From positions 33,837 to 97,836 of the forward strand of contig NZ_JBGQOG010000018.1 of assembly GCF_052113705.1 (NCBI RefSeq): DNA of 64,000 bases. The letters run 5' to 3'. Positions 25,549 through 34,079 of this stretch are shown in pieces (the stretch's first letter is position 1; each line of letters opens with the position of its first letter). This DNA is from JBGQOG01 sp052113705 (GTDB taxonomy: Bacteria; Pseudomonadota; Alphaproteobacteria; Rhodobacterales; Rhodobacteraceae). The notes under the pieces are model-generated. The model saw nothing but the letters and a program-made list of their open reading frames with translations. It was not told the origin of the DNA and did no database searches. Position numbers and translations under genes: made by a program.

Positions 25549-27843
25549 TTGCGCGGCTTGGTACAAAGGTCTGTCTGGGACAGGCTGGCACATTTTCGGC
25601 GGCAACGCCGGGTTCAGAATGCTGGCCGTCTGGGGCTGGTGGTCCTGGGTCCGCTGCTGGCTTTGGGCACCTTCATGGTGCTCGGACCCTGGGGGCAGGG
25701 CGCGCAGAGCACCGAGCTGCGGCTGATCCTCCTGGCCGATCTCGTCTACTTTCTCTTGCTGGCGACGCTGGTTCTGGCGCGGCTGATGCGGATGATCGCC
25801 GCCCGGCGCGCGCGCTCGGCGGGCAGCCATCTGCACCTGCGCCTGACCGGGATTTTCGCGGGCATCGCGCTGGTGCCCACGGTGCTGGTGGCGGTCTTTG
25901 CCGGGCTGACAGTGAACATCGGGCTGGAGGGCTGGTTCTCGGACCGGGTGCGCGAGGTGGTGGGCACTTCGCTTGCCGCCGCCGAGGCCTACCAGGATGA
26001 GCACCGCAACGACCTGACCGAGGATGTCGAGGCGCTGGCCGCCTTTCTCAACCTGCGGCGGCAGGCCAGCGTTTTCCTCACCGACGGCGATCTGCGCGAA
26101 CTGCTGACGCAGGGCCAGGCGCTGGTGCAGCGCGGGCTGCGCGAGGCCTATGTGATCGACGGCACCGGCGAGATCCGGGCGCGCGGCGAGCGCAGCTATC
26201 TGTTCGACTTTGAAAAACCCTCGGCCGCGGTGTTGAAGGCCGCTGAAACAGACGGCGTGCAGCTGATCGAGGATTGGCCGGGCGGCGAATTGCGCGCGCT
26301 GGTGCCGCTGGATGAATATGTGGACCGCTACCTTTATGTCAGCCGCGAAGTCGACGGGCAGATCCTCAGCCTGCTGGACGACACGCGCGAGACGGTGGGG
26401 CTCTATCAACAGCTGGAAACGACGCGGGGCAAGGTGCTGGCGGAATTCGGCGCGGTCTATCTCGGCTTTGCGCTTCTGCTGATCATGGCGGCGATCTGGC
26501 TGGGGCTGTGGTTTGCCGAAACGCTGGCGCGGCCCATCGGGCGGCTGGCGCAGGCGGCGGTGCGGGTCGGCGATGGCGACCTCGACAGCCGGGTGACCGA
26601 AGAGCAGGGCGATGATGAGATCGCGACGCTGGGCCGCGCCTTCAACCGGATGACGCGGCAGCTGAAGGGGCAACGCCACGCGCTGATGGAGAGCCATCAG
26701 GAAACCGAGGAGCGGCGGCGGCTGTTTGATTCCGTGCTGGGCTCGGTCACCTCCGGGGTGATCGGTCTGGATGCGGCGGGCGAGATCGACTTTCTCAACC
26801 GCTCGGCTTTGCGGCTGCTGGAGCTGGATTTCATCCGCGACCATCACCGGCCGCTGACTGAGGCGGTTCCGGAATTTGCGCGTCTTTTCGAGCGGTTGCG
26901 CGACAGTTTTCATGACGTTGCGCAAGAGGAAATCCGCATTTCCCGCGGCGGTCGGCTGGAAAGCCTGCTGGTGCGGATGGCGGTGCGGCAGGATGTGCAG
27001 GGCCAGCCCGAGGGCTATGTGGTCGCCTTTGACGATGTGACCGAGCTGGTCTCGGCGCAGCGCATGGCGGCCTGGGGCGATGTGGCGCGGCGGATCGCGC
27101 ATGAGATCAAGAACCCGCTGACGCCGATCCAGCTGTCGGCGGAACGGATCCGGCGCAAATTCACCCCGATGGTGGGCGCCGAGAGTGAGGCGCTGGAGCA
27201 GTACACCGGAGTAATTGTCCGGCAGGTCAATGACTTGCGGCGCATTGTGGATGAGTTTTCGCGTTTCGCCCGCATGCCGGAACCCGACCGGCGCGAGCAT
27301 GATCTGACGCGGATCCTGAAAGATGCGGTGATCTTGCAGCAAGACGCGCTGCACGGGGCCCGGCTGGTGTCTGAACTGCCCGATGAGGCGATTCTGGTCG
27401 AGCTGGACGGGACCATGCTGTCGCAGGCGGTGACAAACCTCATAAAGAACGCCGGGGAAGCCATTGAAAGCCTGACGGAAAAAGGCGTACCGGAGGGATG
27501 GTCGCCGATGGTGCGGGTCTCGATGGAAGTGGCACCGGATCTGGTGGTCATTCAGATCGCCGACAATGGCATCGGCCTGCCGCCCGACCGGGCGCGGTTG
27601 TTTGAGCCCTATGTGACCACGCGGTCCAAGGGCACGGGCCTCGGCCTGCCGATTGTGAAGAAAATCATTGAAGAACATGGTGGTACATTGACGCTTTCAG
27701 ATGCACCCCCGATGGGGGGCGCCGCACACAGCGGCGCGTTGGCCGAAATCCGCCTGCCGCGCGCACGTGCCGCGGCGGGACGGGTTGCAAAAGACCGGGC
27801 AGTCAAGGAAAGGGGTACGAGCGCCCCGACGGAGACGATATGA
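25549..27843 (+). CDS. ntrY: Membrane sensor histidine kinase NtrY
   Basis: The 764 residues start at TTG 25549, with GGGGGA seven bases upstream. The N-terminal membrane region has several spans (about 25-110, then about 300-325), followed by a HAMP linker (LARPIGRLAQAAVRVGDGDL), a PAS domain and the kinase core. The core has HEIKNPLTPIQLSAERIRRK, NLIKNAGEAIESL, ADNGIGLP and GTGLGLPIVKKI. Rhodobacterial and rhizobial NtrY proteins relate to nitrogen and redox/envelope control. It is 70 bases after ntrC and overlaps ntrX by four bases. Confidence 0.95.
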   Translation: MRGLVQRSVWDRLAHFRRQRRVQNAGRLGLVVLGPLLALGTFMVLGPWGQGAQSTELRLILLADLVYFLLLATLVLARLMRMIAARRARSAGSHLHLRLTGIFAGIALVPTVLVAVFAGLTVNIGLEGWFSDRVREVVGTSLAAAEAYQDEHRNDLTEDVEALAAFLNLRRQASVFLTDGDLRELLTQGQALVQRGLREAYVIDGTGEIRARGERSYLFDFEKPSAAVLKAAETDGVQLIEDWPGGELRALVPLDEYVDRYLYVSREVDGQILSLLDDTRETVGLYQQLETTRGKVLAEFGAVYLGFALLLIMAAIWLGLWFAETLARPIGRLAQAAVRVGDGDLDSRVTEEQGDDEIATLGRAFNRMTRQLKGQRHALMESHQETEERRRLFDSVLGSVTSGVIGLDAAGEIDFLNRSALRLLELDFIRDHHRPLTEAVPEFARLFERLRDSFHDVAQEEIRISRGGRLESLLVRMAVRQDVQGQPEGYVVAFDDVTELVSAQRMAAWGDVARRIAHEIKNPLTPIQLSAERIRRKFTPMVGAESEALEQYTGVIVRQVNDLRRIVDEFSRFARMPEPDRREHDLTRILKDAVILQQDALHGARLVSELPDEAILVELDGTMLSQAVTNLIKNAGEAIESLTEKGVPEGWSPMVRVSMEVAPDLVVIQIADNGIGLPPDRARLFEPYVTTRSKGTGLGLPIVKKIIEEHGGTLTLSDAPPMGGAAHSGALAEIRLPRARAAAGRVAKDRAVKERGTSAPTETI

Positions 27844-29261
27844 GTGATATTCTGATCGTAGACGATGAGAAGGACATCCGGGAACTGATCTCGGACATCC
27901 TGAAAGATGAGGGTTTCGCCACACGGATGGCGGCCAATTCGGATGATTGCATGGCCGAGCTCAACGCCGAGCCGCCCGCGCTGATGATCCTCGACATCTG
28001 GCTGAAGGACAGCCGGATGGACGGGATCGACATCCTGAAACAGGTGAAACGCGACAACCCGGACGTGCCGGTGATCATCATTTCCGGGCATGGGAATATC
28101 GAGATTGCCGTCGCGGCGATCCGGCAGGGCGCCTATGACTTCATCGAAAAACCCTTTAACATCGACCAGTTGATGGTGGTCATCAGCCGGGCGATGGAAA
28201 CCGCCCGCCTCAGGCGCGAAAATTCGACGCTGCGGCGGCGCGAAGTGACCTCGGCGGAGATGCTGGGCCAATCGGTCGGTTTCCGCAAATTGCGCGAACA
28301 GCTGGACAAGGTGACCAAATCCAACGGCCGGGTGATGCTGACCGGCGAGCCGGGCTCGGGCAAGGAAGTGGCCGCGCGCTTCATCCATGCGGGTTCTGCA
28401 CGGGCGGCGGCGCCGTTCATCACCGTGAACTCGGCCTCCATCGCACCCGAGCGGATGGAAGAGGTCCTCTTCGGTCGGGAAACGCCCGAGCGTGGCGTTG
28501 AAAAAGGCCTGTTGGAACAATCGCATGGCGGCGTCATTTACTTTGACGAAGTGGCCGACATGCCGCTGGGCACCCAGTCCAAAATCCTGCGGGTGCTGAC
28601 CGAACAGCAATTCACCCGCGTCGGCGGCGTCGACAAGGTGCGGGTGGATTTGCGGGTCATTTCCTCGACCACCCGCGATCTGGCGCAGGAAATTGCCGCC
28701 GGGCGCTTCCGCCAAGAGCTGTTTGACCGGCTGAACGTGGTGCCGATTGCGGTGCCGGCGCTCAGCGAACGGCGCGAGGATATTCCGCTGCTGGCTGCGC
28801 ATTTCATCGAGATTTTCAACCGCACTCAGGGCCTCGCCCTGCGCGAGATCTCCGAGGATGCCTCGGCGGTGATGCAGGCGATGGAATGGCCGGGCAACAT
28901 CCGCCAGCTGCGCAATGTGATGGAGCGGGTGCTGATCCTCGGCGATGGCAATGGCCCGATCGAGCCGCGCGAACTGCCCGGGCAAGAGGCGGGCCGGGGC
29001 GATGAAGGGCGGATCGTGCTCGGCGGCGCCTTGGCGACCTTGCCGCTGCGCGAGGCCCGCGAACTCTTTGAACGCGAATATCTGCTGACGCAGATCAACC
29101 GCTTTGGCGGCAACATCAGCCGCACGGCGAATTTCGTCGGCATGGAACGCTCGGCGCTGCACCGCAAGCTGAAATCTCTGGGCGTGGTCACCTCGTCCAA
29201 GGCGGGGGGCCGGGTGGCGCATCTGGATGATCTGATGCTCGACGAGGAAGAAGAGGTCTGA
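27840..29261 (+). CDS. ntrX: Response regulator NtrX, lacking the GAFTGA motif
   Basis: The 473 residues comprise a receiver with D52 (MILDIWLKDSRMDG), an AAA+ domain with GEPGSGKE (about 164-171) and YFDEVADMP, EWPGNIRQLRN, and a C-terminal Fis-type HTH (RTANFVGMERSALHRKLKSL). In place of GAFTGA the loop reads RETPERGVEKGLL, so sigma-54 contact is not expected. NtrX is phosphorylated by NtrY. Degenerate repeat copy J follows about 50 bases after the stop. Confidence 0.95.
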   Translation: MSDILIVDDEKDIRELISDILKDEGFATRMAANSDDCMAELNAEPPALMILDIWLKDSRMDGIDILKQVKRDNPDVPVIIISGHGNIEIAVAAIRQGAYDFIEKPFNIDQLMVVISRAMETARLRRENSTLRRREVTSAEMLGQSVGFRKLREQLDKVTKSNGRVMLTGEPGSGKEVAARFIHAGSARAAAPFITVNSASIAPERMEEVLFGRETPERGVEKGLLEQSHGGVIYFDEVADMPLGTQSKILRVLTEQQFTRVGGVDKVRVDLRVISSTTRDLAQEIAAGRFRQELFDRLNVVPIAVPALSERREDIPLLAAHFIEIFNRTQGLALREISEDASAVMQAMEWPGNIRQLRNVMERVLILGDGNGPIEPRELPGQEAGRGDEGRIVLGGALATLPLREARELFEREYLLTQINRFGGNISRTANFVGMERSALHRKLKSLGVVTSSKAGGRVAHLDDLMLDEEEEV

Positions 29262-29311
29262 GCGGCAACGCCGGACCCAAACGCCACCTGCCTGCCGCGC
29301 GGGCATATCCT

Positions 29312-29360
29312 GCGCCCCCCAGCGGGGCCGCAGCCGCCACGGGGATATTTCGGGCCCCGT
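29312..29360 (-). repeat. Dispersed intergenic element, degenerate copy J
   Basis: Read on the plus strand after the ntrX stop: a hairpin CCCC-AGC-GGGG (29317-29327), a CG-rich stretch, then GGGGATATTTCGGG. It keeps the order hairpin then GGGGATATTT seen in the clear copies but lacks the GAAGCAA tail. The assignment is weaker than for copies A to H. Confidence 0.5.
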
Positions 29361-29436
29361 CGGGCGGGAAGAATTGACCCCGGCCCTGCGGCATGCGACC
29401 TAGAGGCGTTGCCGAAAGGCCGGACGGAGAGACAGC

Positions 29437-30813
29437 ATGAAAGTGATCATCTGCGGCGCGGGTCAGGTGGGGTGGCAGATCGCACGTCACCTCTCGGGCG
29501 AACGCAATGATGTGACGGTGGTGGACAGCAACCCCGAACTGGTGCGCCGCGCGACGGATACGCTTGACGTGCAGGGGGTGGCGGGCTTCGCGAGCTATCC
29601 TGACGTGCTGGAACGTGCCGGGGCCCGCGATTGTGACCTGATCATCGCCGCGACCCATTCGGATGAGGTGAACATGGTCACCTGTCAGGTGGCGCATTCG
29701 GTGTTCGGCATCACCCGCAAGATCGCCCGTCTGCGCGCGTCCAGCTATATGGATCCGGCCTATGTCGATCTGTTCCGCCGCGACCATCTGCCGATTGACG
29801 TGGTAATCAGCCCCGAGCGCGAGGTGGCCGAGGCCGCCTTGCAACGGCTGGCCGCCCCCTCGACCTTTGACACCGAAAGTTTCATGGGCGGCAAGGCCCA
29901 GCTTCTGGGCATCGCGCTCGATGCCGATTGCCCGGTGCTGAACACGCCCTTGCGGCAGCTGACGGATCTTTTCTCGACCCTGCGCGCCATCGTGGTCGGT
30001 GTGCGGCGCGAGGGGCGGCTGTTTGCGCCCGAGCCCGGCGATCAGCTCTTTGCCGAGGATCAGATCTATGTCTTCTCCCACAATGAAGACGTGAACCGCA
30101 CGCTGGAGATCTTTGGCAAGGCGACGCACAAGCAGGAACGCATCGTCATCATCGGCGGCGGCAATGTCGGCCTCGCGGTGGCGCGGGCGCTTGAGGCGCG
30201 GACCGACCGGGTGCGCACCAAGGTGATCGAGAAGAACCGCGGCATGGCCGAACGCGCGGCGGATCTGCTGGAACGGACCATCGTACTCAATGGCGACGGT
30301 CTGAACGCCGATCTGCTGGATGAGGCGGATATTGCCCGCGCCGATGCGGTGCTGGTGGTGACCGACGACGACAAGACCAACATCCTCGCCTCGGTCCGCG
30401 CGAAACAGGCGGGCTGCAAGATGGCGATTGCGCTGGTCAATGACCCGACGCTGGTGCCGCTGATGTCGGCCCTCGACATTGACGCCTATATCAACCCGCG
30501 CGCGACCACCGTCTCCTCGATCCTGCGGCACATCCGGCATGGCCGGGTGCGCGCAATCTACTCCATCGGTGACGCCGAGGCCGAGGTGATCGAGGCGCAG
30601 GTGCTCTCGACCTCGCCGATCACCGGGCGGATGGTGCGCGACATCGCCTTCCCGGAAGGCGTGCTGGTCGGCGCGCTGATGAAGGGCGACAAGGTGGTGA
30701 AACCCACCGGCGACACCAAGGTGGAGGAGGGCGATGTGATCGCGCTTTTCGCGCTGTCCTCCGACATCCCGGAGGTGGAGCGGTTGCTCCAGGTTTCGAT
30801 CGACTTTTTCTGA
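29437..30813 (+). CDS. trkA: Trk potassium uptake regulatory subunit TrkA
   Basis: This peripheral NAD(H)-binding subunit gates the TrkH potassium channel. The 458 residues contain two RCK repeats. The first Rossmann half opens KVIICGAGQVGWQIARHLSG (residues 2-21). The second opens IVIIGGGNVGLAVARALEAR at about residue 232. Each is followed by a TrkA-C domain, the last near 370-458. GGAGAGACAGC precedes the ATG. It overlaps trkH by one base. Placement right after ntrYX is the typical alphaproteobacterial order. Confidence 0.96.
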   Translation: MKVIICGAGQVGWQIARHLSGERNDVTVVDSNPELVRRATDTLDVQGVAGFASYPDVLERAGARDCDLIIAATHSDEVNMVTCQVAHSVFGITRKIARLRASSYMDPAYVDLFRRDHLPIDVVISPEREVAEAALQRLAAPSTFDTESFMGGKAQLLGIALDADCPVLNTPLRQLTDLFSTLRAIVVGVRREGRLFAPEPGDQLFAEDQIYVFSHNEDVNRTLEIFGKATHKQERIVIIGGGNVGLAVARALEARTDRVRTKVIEKNRGMAERAADLLERTIVLNGDGLNADLLDEADIARADAVLVVTDDDKTNILASVRAKQAGCKMAIALVNDPTLVPLMSALDIDAYINPRATTVSSILRHIRHGRVRAIYSIGDAEAEVIEAQVLSTSPITGRMVRDIAFPEGVLVGALMKGDKVVKPTGDTKVEEGDVIALFALSSDIPEVERLLQVSIDFF

Positions 30814-32333
30814 TGCGGCGGATCCTCGACCTTCCCTTGATGGTGATCCTGATGGGGATCGGGGCGGTGGCGATGTTCGTCCCGGCCTTTCATGCCTTCG
30901 TGCTGCGCGACTACGCGATTTCGCGGCCGTTCTTCTATTCGGGCACGATCTTTCTGATCCTCGTGGCGCTTCTGTCGCTGGCCACGGCGGCGAACCGGCC
31001 GGGGCATCAGGCGCGCAGCCACCTGCTGGCGATGCTCGGCACCTTCACCGTGCTGCCCCTGATGCTGGCGGTGCCCTTCAACGAGGCTTTGCCAGACACC
31101 GGCCTCTTCAACGCTTGGTGGGAAATGGTCTCTTCGCTGACCACCACCGGCGCCACGCTCTATGAACCCGCACGTCTGGCGCCCAGCCTGCATCTGTGGC
31201 GCGCGCAAGTGGGCTGGATGGGCGGCTTTTTCATTCTGGTGATGGCGGTGGCGGTGATGGCGCCAATGCGGATCGGCGGCTTTGAGGTGCTGGCCGGCGT
31301 CGGCACCAGCGCCGATGATGCGGCGGGCCGTCCGGGGCCGATCATGCGCAATGTCGATCCGGGCACCCGCATCGTGCGTTATGCCGCGACACTGTTCCCG
31401 ATCTACACCGCACTGACCTTTGCGCTCTGGGTGGCGCTGCTGCTGGCAGGTGACCCCGCGCTGGTGGCGCTCTGCCACGCGATGTCGACGCTCTCCACCT
31501 CGGGCATCTCGCCGATCGGCGGCACCGCCTATGCGCCCTCGGGCTTCATCGGGGAAATCTCGGTGTTGCTGTTCATGATCCCGGCGCTGTCGCGCAGGCT
31601 CTGGCCCGGCGGCGGCGAGCTGCGCGCGACCGATGCGCTGCGCGATGATCCCGAGCTGCGGCTGGCGGCGGCTCTGGTGGTGATCGTGCCCGCCTTGCTG
31701 TTCCTGCGCCACTGGATCGGCGCGCTGGACGTGGCCGAGGGGCAGGATCTGGGGATGGCGGCGCAGGCGCTCTGGGGCGGGGTGTTCACGGTGCTGTCCT
31801 TCCTGACCACCACCGGCTTTGAATCACATGGCTGGGCCGAGGCGCGCGGCTGGTCGGGCCTTGGCACGCCGGGGATGATCCTCGCCGGGCTCGCCATCAC
31901 CGGCGGCGGCGTTGCCACCACGGCGGGCGGGGTGAAACTCCTGCGGGTCTATGCGCTTTTGCGGCATGGCGAGCGTGAGCTGGAACGTCTGGTGCATCCC
32001 TCCTCGGTGGGTGGCGGCGGCGTGGTGGCACGGCGCTTGCGGCGCGACGGGGCCTATATGTCCTGGATCTTCTTCATGCTCTTCGCGATGGCGATTGCCG
32101 TGGTGATGATGGCGCTGGGGATGGCCGGGATCGCCTTTGAACCGGCCATGGTGCTCGGGATTTCCGCTTTGTCCAACACCGGCCCGCTGGCCACGTTGGC
32201 GGTGCAGGAGCCCCTGTCCTGGTCCATCCTCGGGGCGGATGCCAAGGCGGTTCTGGCCGCCGCCATGGTGCTTGGACGGCTGGAAACGCTGGCGATTATC
32301 GCGCTCCTGAACCCGGAATTCTGGCGCAGCTAG
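30813..32333 (+). CDS. trkH: Potassium uptake channel TrkH
   Basis: This 506-residue integral membrane protein of the TrkH/KtrB superfamily has four pore-loop repeats, each with a conserved glycine in an S/T-T-G-like segment: SSLTTTGATLYEP, STLSTSGISPIGG, SFLTTTGFESHGW and SALSNTGPLATLA. These form the selectivity filter for K+. It starts at ATG 30813, sharing the A of the trkA stop (TGATG), so expression should be coupled. The hfq promoter region follows. Confidence 0.95.
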   Translation: MRRILDLPLMVILMGIGAVAMFVPAFHAFVLRDYAISRPFFYSGTIFLILVALLSLATAANRPGHQARSHLLAMLGTFTVLPLMLAVPFNEALPDTGLFNAWWEMVSSLTTTGATLYEPARLAPSLHLWRAQVGWMGGFFILVMAVAVMAPMRIGGFEVLAGVGTSADDAAGRPGPIMRNVDPGTRIVRYAATLFPIYTALTFALWVALLLAGDPALVALCHAMSTLSTSGISPIGGTAYAPSGFIGEISVLLFMIPALSRRLWPGGGELRATDALRDDPELRLAAALVVIVPALLFLRHWIGALDVAEGQDLGMAAQALWGGVFTVLSFLTTTGFESHGWAEARGWSGLGTPGMILAGLAITGGGVATTAGGVKLLRVYALLRHGERELERLVHPSSVGGGGVVARRLRRDGAYMSWIFFMLFAMAIAVVMMALGMAGIAFEPAMVLGISALSNTGPLATLAVQEPLSWSILGADAKAVLAAAMVLGRLETLAIIALLNPEFWRS

Positions 32334-32471
32334 GACACGGGGCGGCGCTTGTGCGCTAAGCATCGGTTTTTTGGGCTGGAATCTCCCCCGATCTTCGGCA
32401 TAGTTGCAAAGTGTCGGGGAGGTTTTGCACCACCGCGAACGGACAAAAAAAGAACAAAGGCAATAAAAACA

Positions 32472-32705
32472 ATGGCTGCCGATAAACAAAACTTGCAGGA
32501 TGCGTTCCTGAATCATGTGCGCAAGACCAAGGTTCCGGTGACGATCTTCCTGATCAACGGCGTGAAACTGCAAGGCGTGATCACCTGGTTTGACAATTTC
32601 TGCGTGCTCTTGCGCCGTGATGGTCAATCGCAACTCGTCTACAAACACGCGATCTCCACCATCATGCCGGGTCAACCGATCAGCCTGTACGAGGGCGAAG
32701 ACTGA
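32472..32705 (+). CDS. hfq: RNA chaperone Hfq
   Basis: This hexameric Sm-like protein joins small RNAs to mRNAs. The 77 residues contain the Sm1 motif region LQDAFLNHVRKTKVPVTIFL, INGVKLQGVITWFDNF, and the Sm2 motif QLVYKHAISTIMP (about 55-67). The distal- and proximal-face residues expected of proteobacterial Hfq are present; the C-terminal tail is short, as in other alphaproteobacteria. It directly precedes hflX and overlaps it if the CTG start proposed there is used. Its presence supports Hfq-dependent small RNAs in this organism. Confidence 0.97.
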   Translation: MAADKQNLQDAFLNHVRKTKVPVTIFLINGVKLQGVITWFDNFCVLLRRDGQSQLVYKHAISTIMPGQPISLYEGED

Positions 32706-34006
32706 GCGATCCCCAGCTGGTAAAGGACAGGCCTACCCGGGCCTGGGTCCTGCATCCCGATATGAAGGATGCCCGTCATGCGCGGCGAATGCCCGAGCAT
32801 GGCCTCGCGGAAGCTGTGTCGCTGGCAGCGGCGCTTCCCAGTCTTGAAATCATGGGCGCGGAAATTGTCCGCCTGCCGAAAGCGCATCCGGGCCATCTGT
32901 TCGGCACCGGCAAGATGGCTGAGCTGAAGGAACGCCTGAGCGCGGCCGAGGTGGATCTCGTGCTGGTCGACGGGCCGGTGTCGCCGGTGCAGCAGCGCAA
33001 TCTGGAAAAGGAATGGGGGGTCAAGCTCCTCGACCGGACCGGGCTGATCCTTGAGATCTTCGCCGACCGCGCCCGCACGCGCGAGGGCGTGCTGCAGGTG
33101 GAACTGGCGGCGCTGAGCTATCAGCGCACGCGCCTCGTGCGCGCCTGGACCCACCTTGAGCGGCAACGCGGCGGTCTCGGCTTTGTCGGTGGCCCCGGCG
33201 AGACGCAGATCGAGGCTGACCGTCGTGCCATCGACGAGCAGGTGATCCGCATCCGCCGTCAGCTGTCTAAAGTGGTGAAAACCCGCGAGCTGCACCGCGC
33301 CGCGCGCCGCAAGGTGCCGTTCCCGCTGGTGGCGCTGGTCGGCTATACCAACGCCGGAAAATCCACGCTGTTCAACACGTTGACGGGTGCAGATGTGATG
33401 GCGAAAGACATGCTCTTTGCCACGCTCGACCCGACGATGCGCGGTGTGGTGCTGCCCTCGGGGCGCAAGGTGATCCTCTCGGACACGGTGGGGTTCATCT
33501 CGGATCTGCCGACCGAACTGGTCGCCGCCTTCCGCGCCACGCTGGAAGAGGTGCTGGAAGCCGATCTGATCCTGCATGTGCGCGACATCAGCCACCCAGA
33601 GACCGAGGAACAGGCAGGCGATGTCGGCGACATTCTGGAATCGCTCGGGGTCGCCGAGGATGTCGAGCTGATGGAGGTCTGGAACAAGATCGACTGCCTC
33701 AGCCCGGAAACCCGCGCGGCGCTCCTCGTGCAGGATGCGCGGCGAAGCGATGTCAAAGCCGTCTCGGCGGTCACCGGCGAAGGGCTGGAGGCGCTGATCG
33801 AGGCGATCGAACAGCGTCTGTCAGAGGCGAAACTCTATGCGCTTTTGAACGTGACCTTTGCCGAAGGCCGCCGCCGCGCCTGGCTGCATGCGGAAAACGT
33901 GGTGCGCTCTGAGACGGAAACCGAGACCGGCTGGCAGATAGAGGTCCTGTGGACCGAGGCGCAGGCGGGCCGCTACGGCGAACCCGTCCCGCGCCCCGAA
34001 GATTAA
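32702..34006 (+). CDS. hflX: Ribosome-associated GTPase HflX, probably from a CTG start
   Basis: HflX splits stalled ribosomes. It has 434 residues if read from CTG 32702, 414 from ATG 32762. Between these points the frame encodes SDPQLVKDRPTRAWVLHPD, and R-x-T-R-A-W-V-L-H-P is the expected HflX N-terminus, so ATG 32762 would cut it off. No ATG, GTG or TTG is available in this stretch. CTG 32702 has GAGG seven bases upstream and overlaps the hfq stop by four bases. GTPase motifs are GYTNAGKSTLFN (G1, about 215), DTVGFISDLP (G3) and NKID (G4), with the glycine-rich GGLGFVGGPGETQIEADRR before them. Confidence 0.9.
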   Translation: MSDPQLVKDRPTRAWVLHPDMKDARHARRMPEHGLAEAVSLAAALPSLEIMGAEIVRLPKAHPGHLFGTGKMAELKERLSAAEVDLVLVDGPVSPVQQRNLEKEWGVKLLDRTGLILEIFADRARTREGVLQVELAALSYQRTRLVRAWTHLERQRGGLGFVGGPGETQIEADRRAIDEQVIRIRRQLSKVVKTRELHRAARRKVPFPLVALVGYTNAGKSTLFNTLTGADVMAKDMLFATLDPTMRGVVLPSGRKVILSDTVGFISDLPTELVAAFRATLEEVLEADLILHVRDISHPETEEQAGDVGDILESLGVAEDVELMEVWNKIDCLSPETRAALLVQDARRSDVKAVSAVTGEGLEALIEAIEQRLSEAKLYALLNVTFAEGRRRAWLHAENVVRSETETETGWQIEVLWTEAQAGRYGEPVPRPED

Positions 34007-34022
34007 GATCCACGCCTAACGC

Positions 34023-34075
34023 TTTGCTTCGTTTAAAATATCCCCGCCGGAGGCTTCCCCAGAAGCCCCCGGCGG
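34023..34075 (+). repeat. Dispersed intergenic element, copy B, with nested hairpin
   Basis: Bases 34023-34058 match copy A (6085-6120) at 35 of 36 positions. Here the GC-rich end folds: CCGCCGG (34044-34050) with CCGGCGG (34069-34075), and inside it GGCTTC (34052-34057) with GAAGCC (34062-34067). On the minus strand, five bases after the acylase stop, the order is hairpin, GGATATTTT, AAACGAAGCAAA, close to an intrinsic terminator. Confidence 0.85.
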
Positions 34076-34079
34076 TCTC

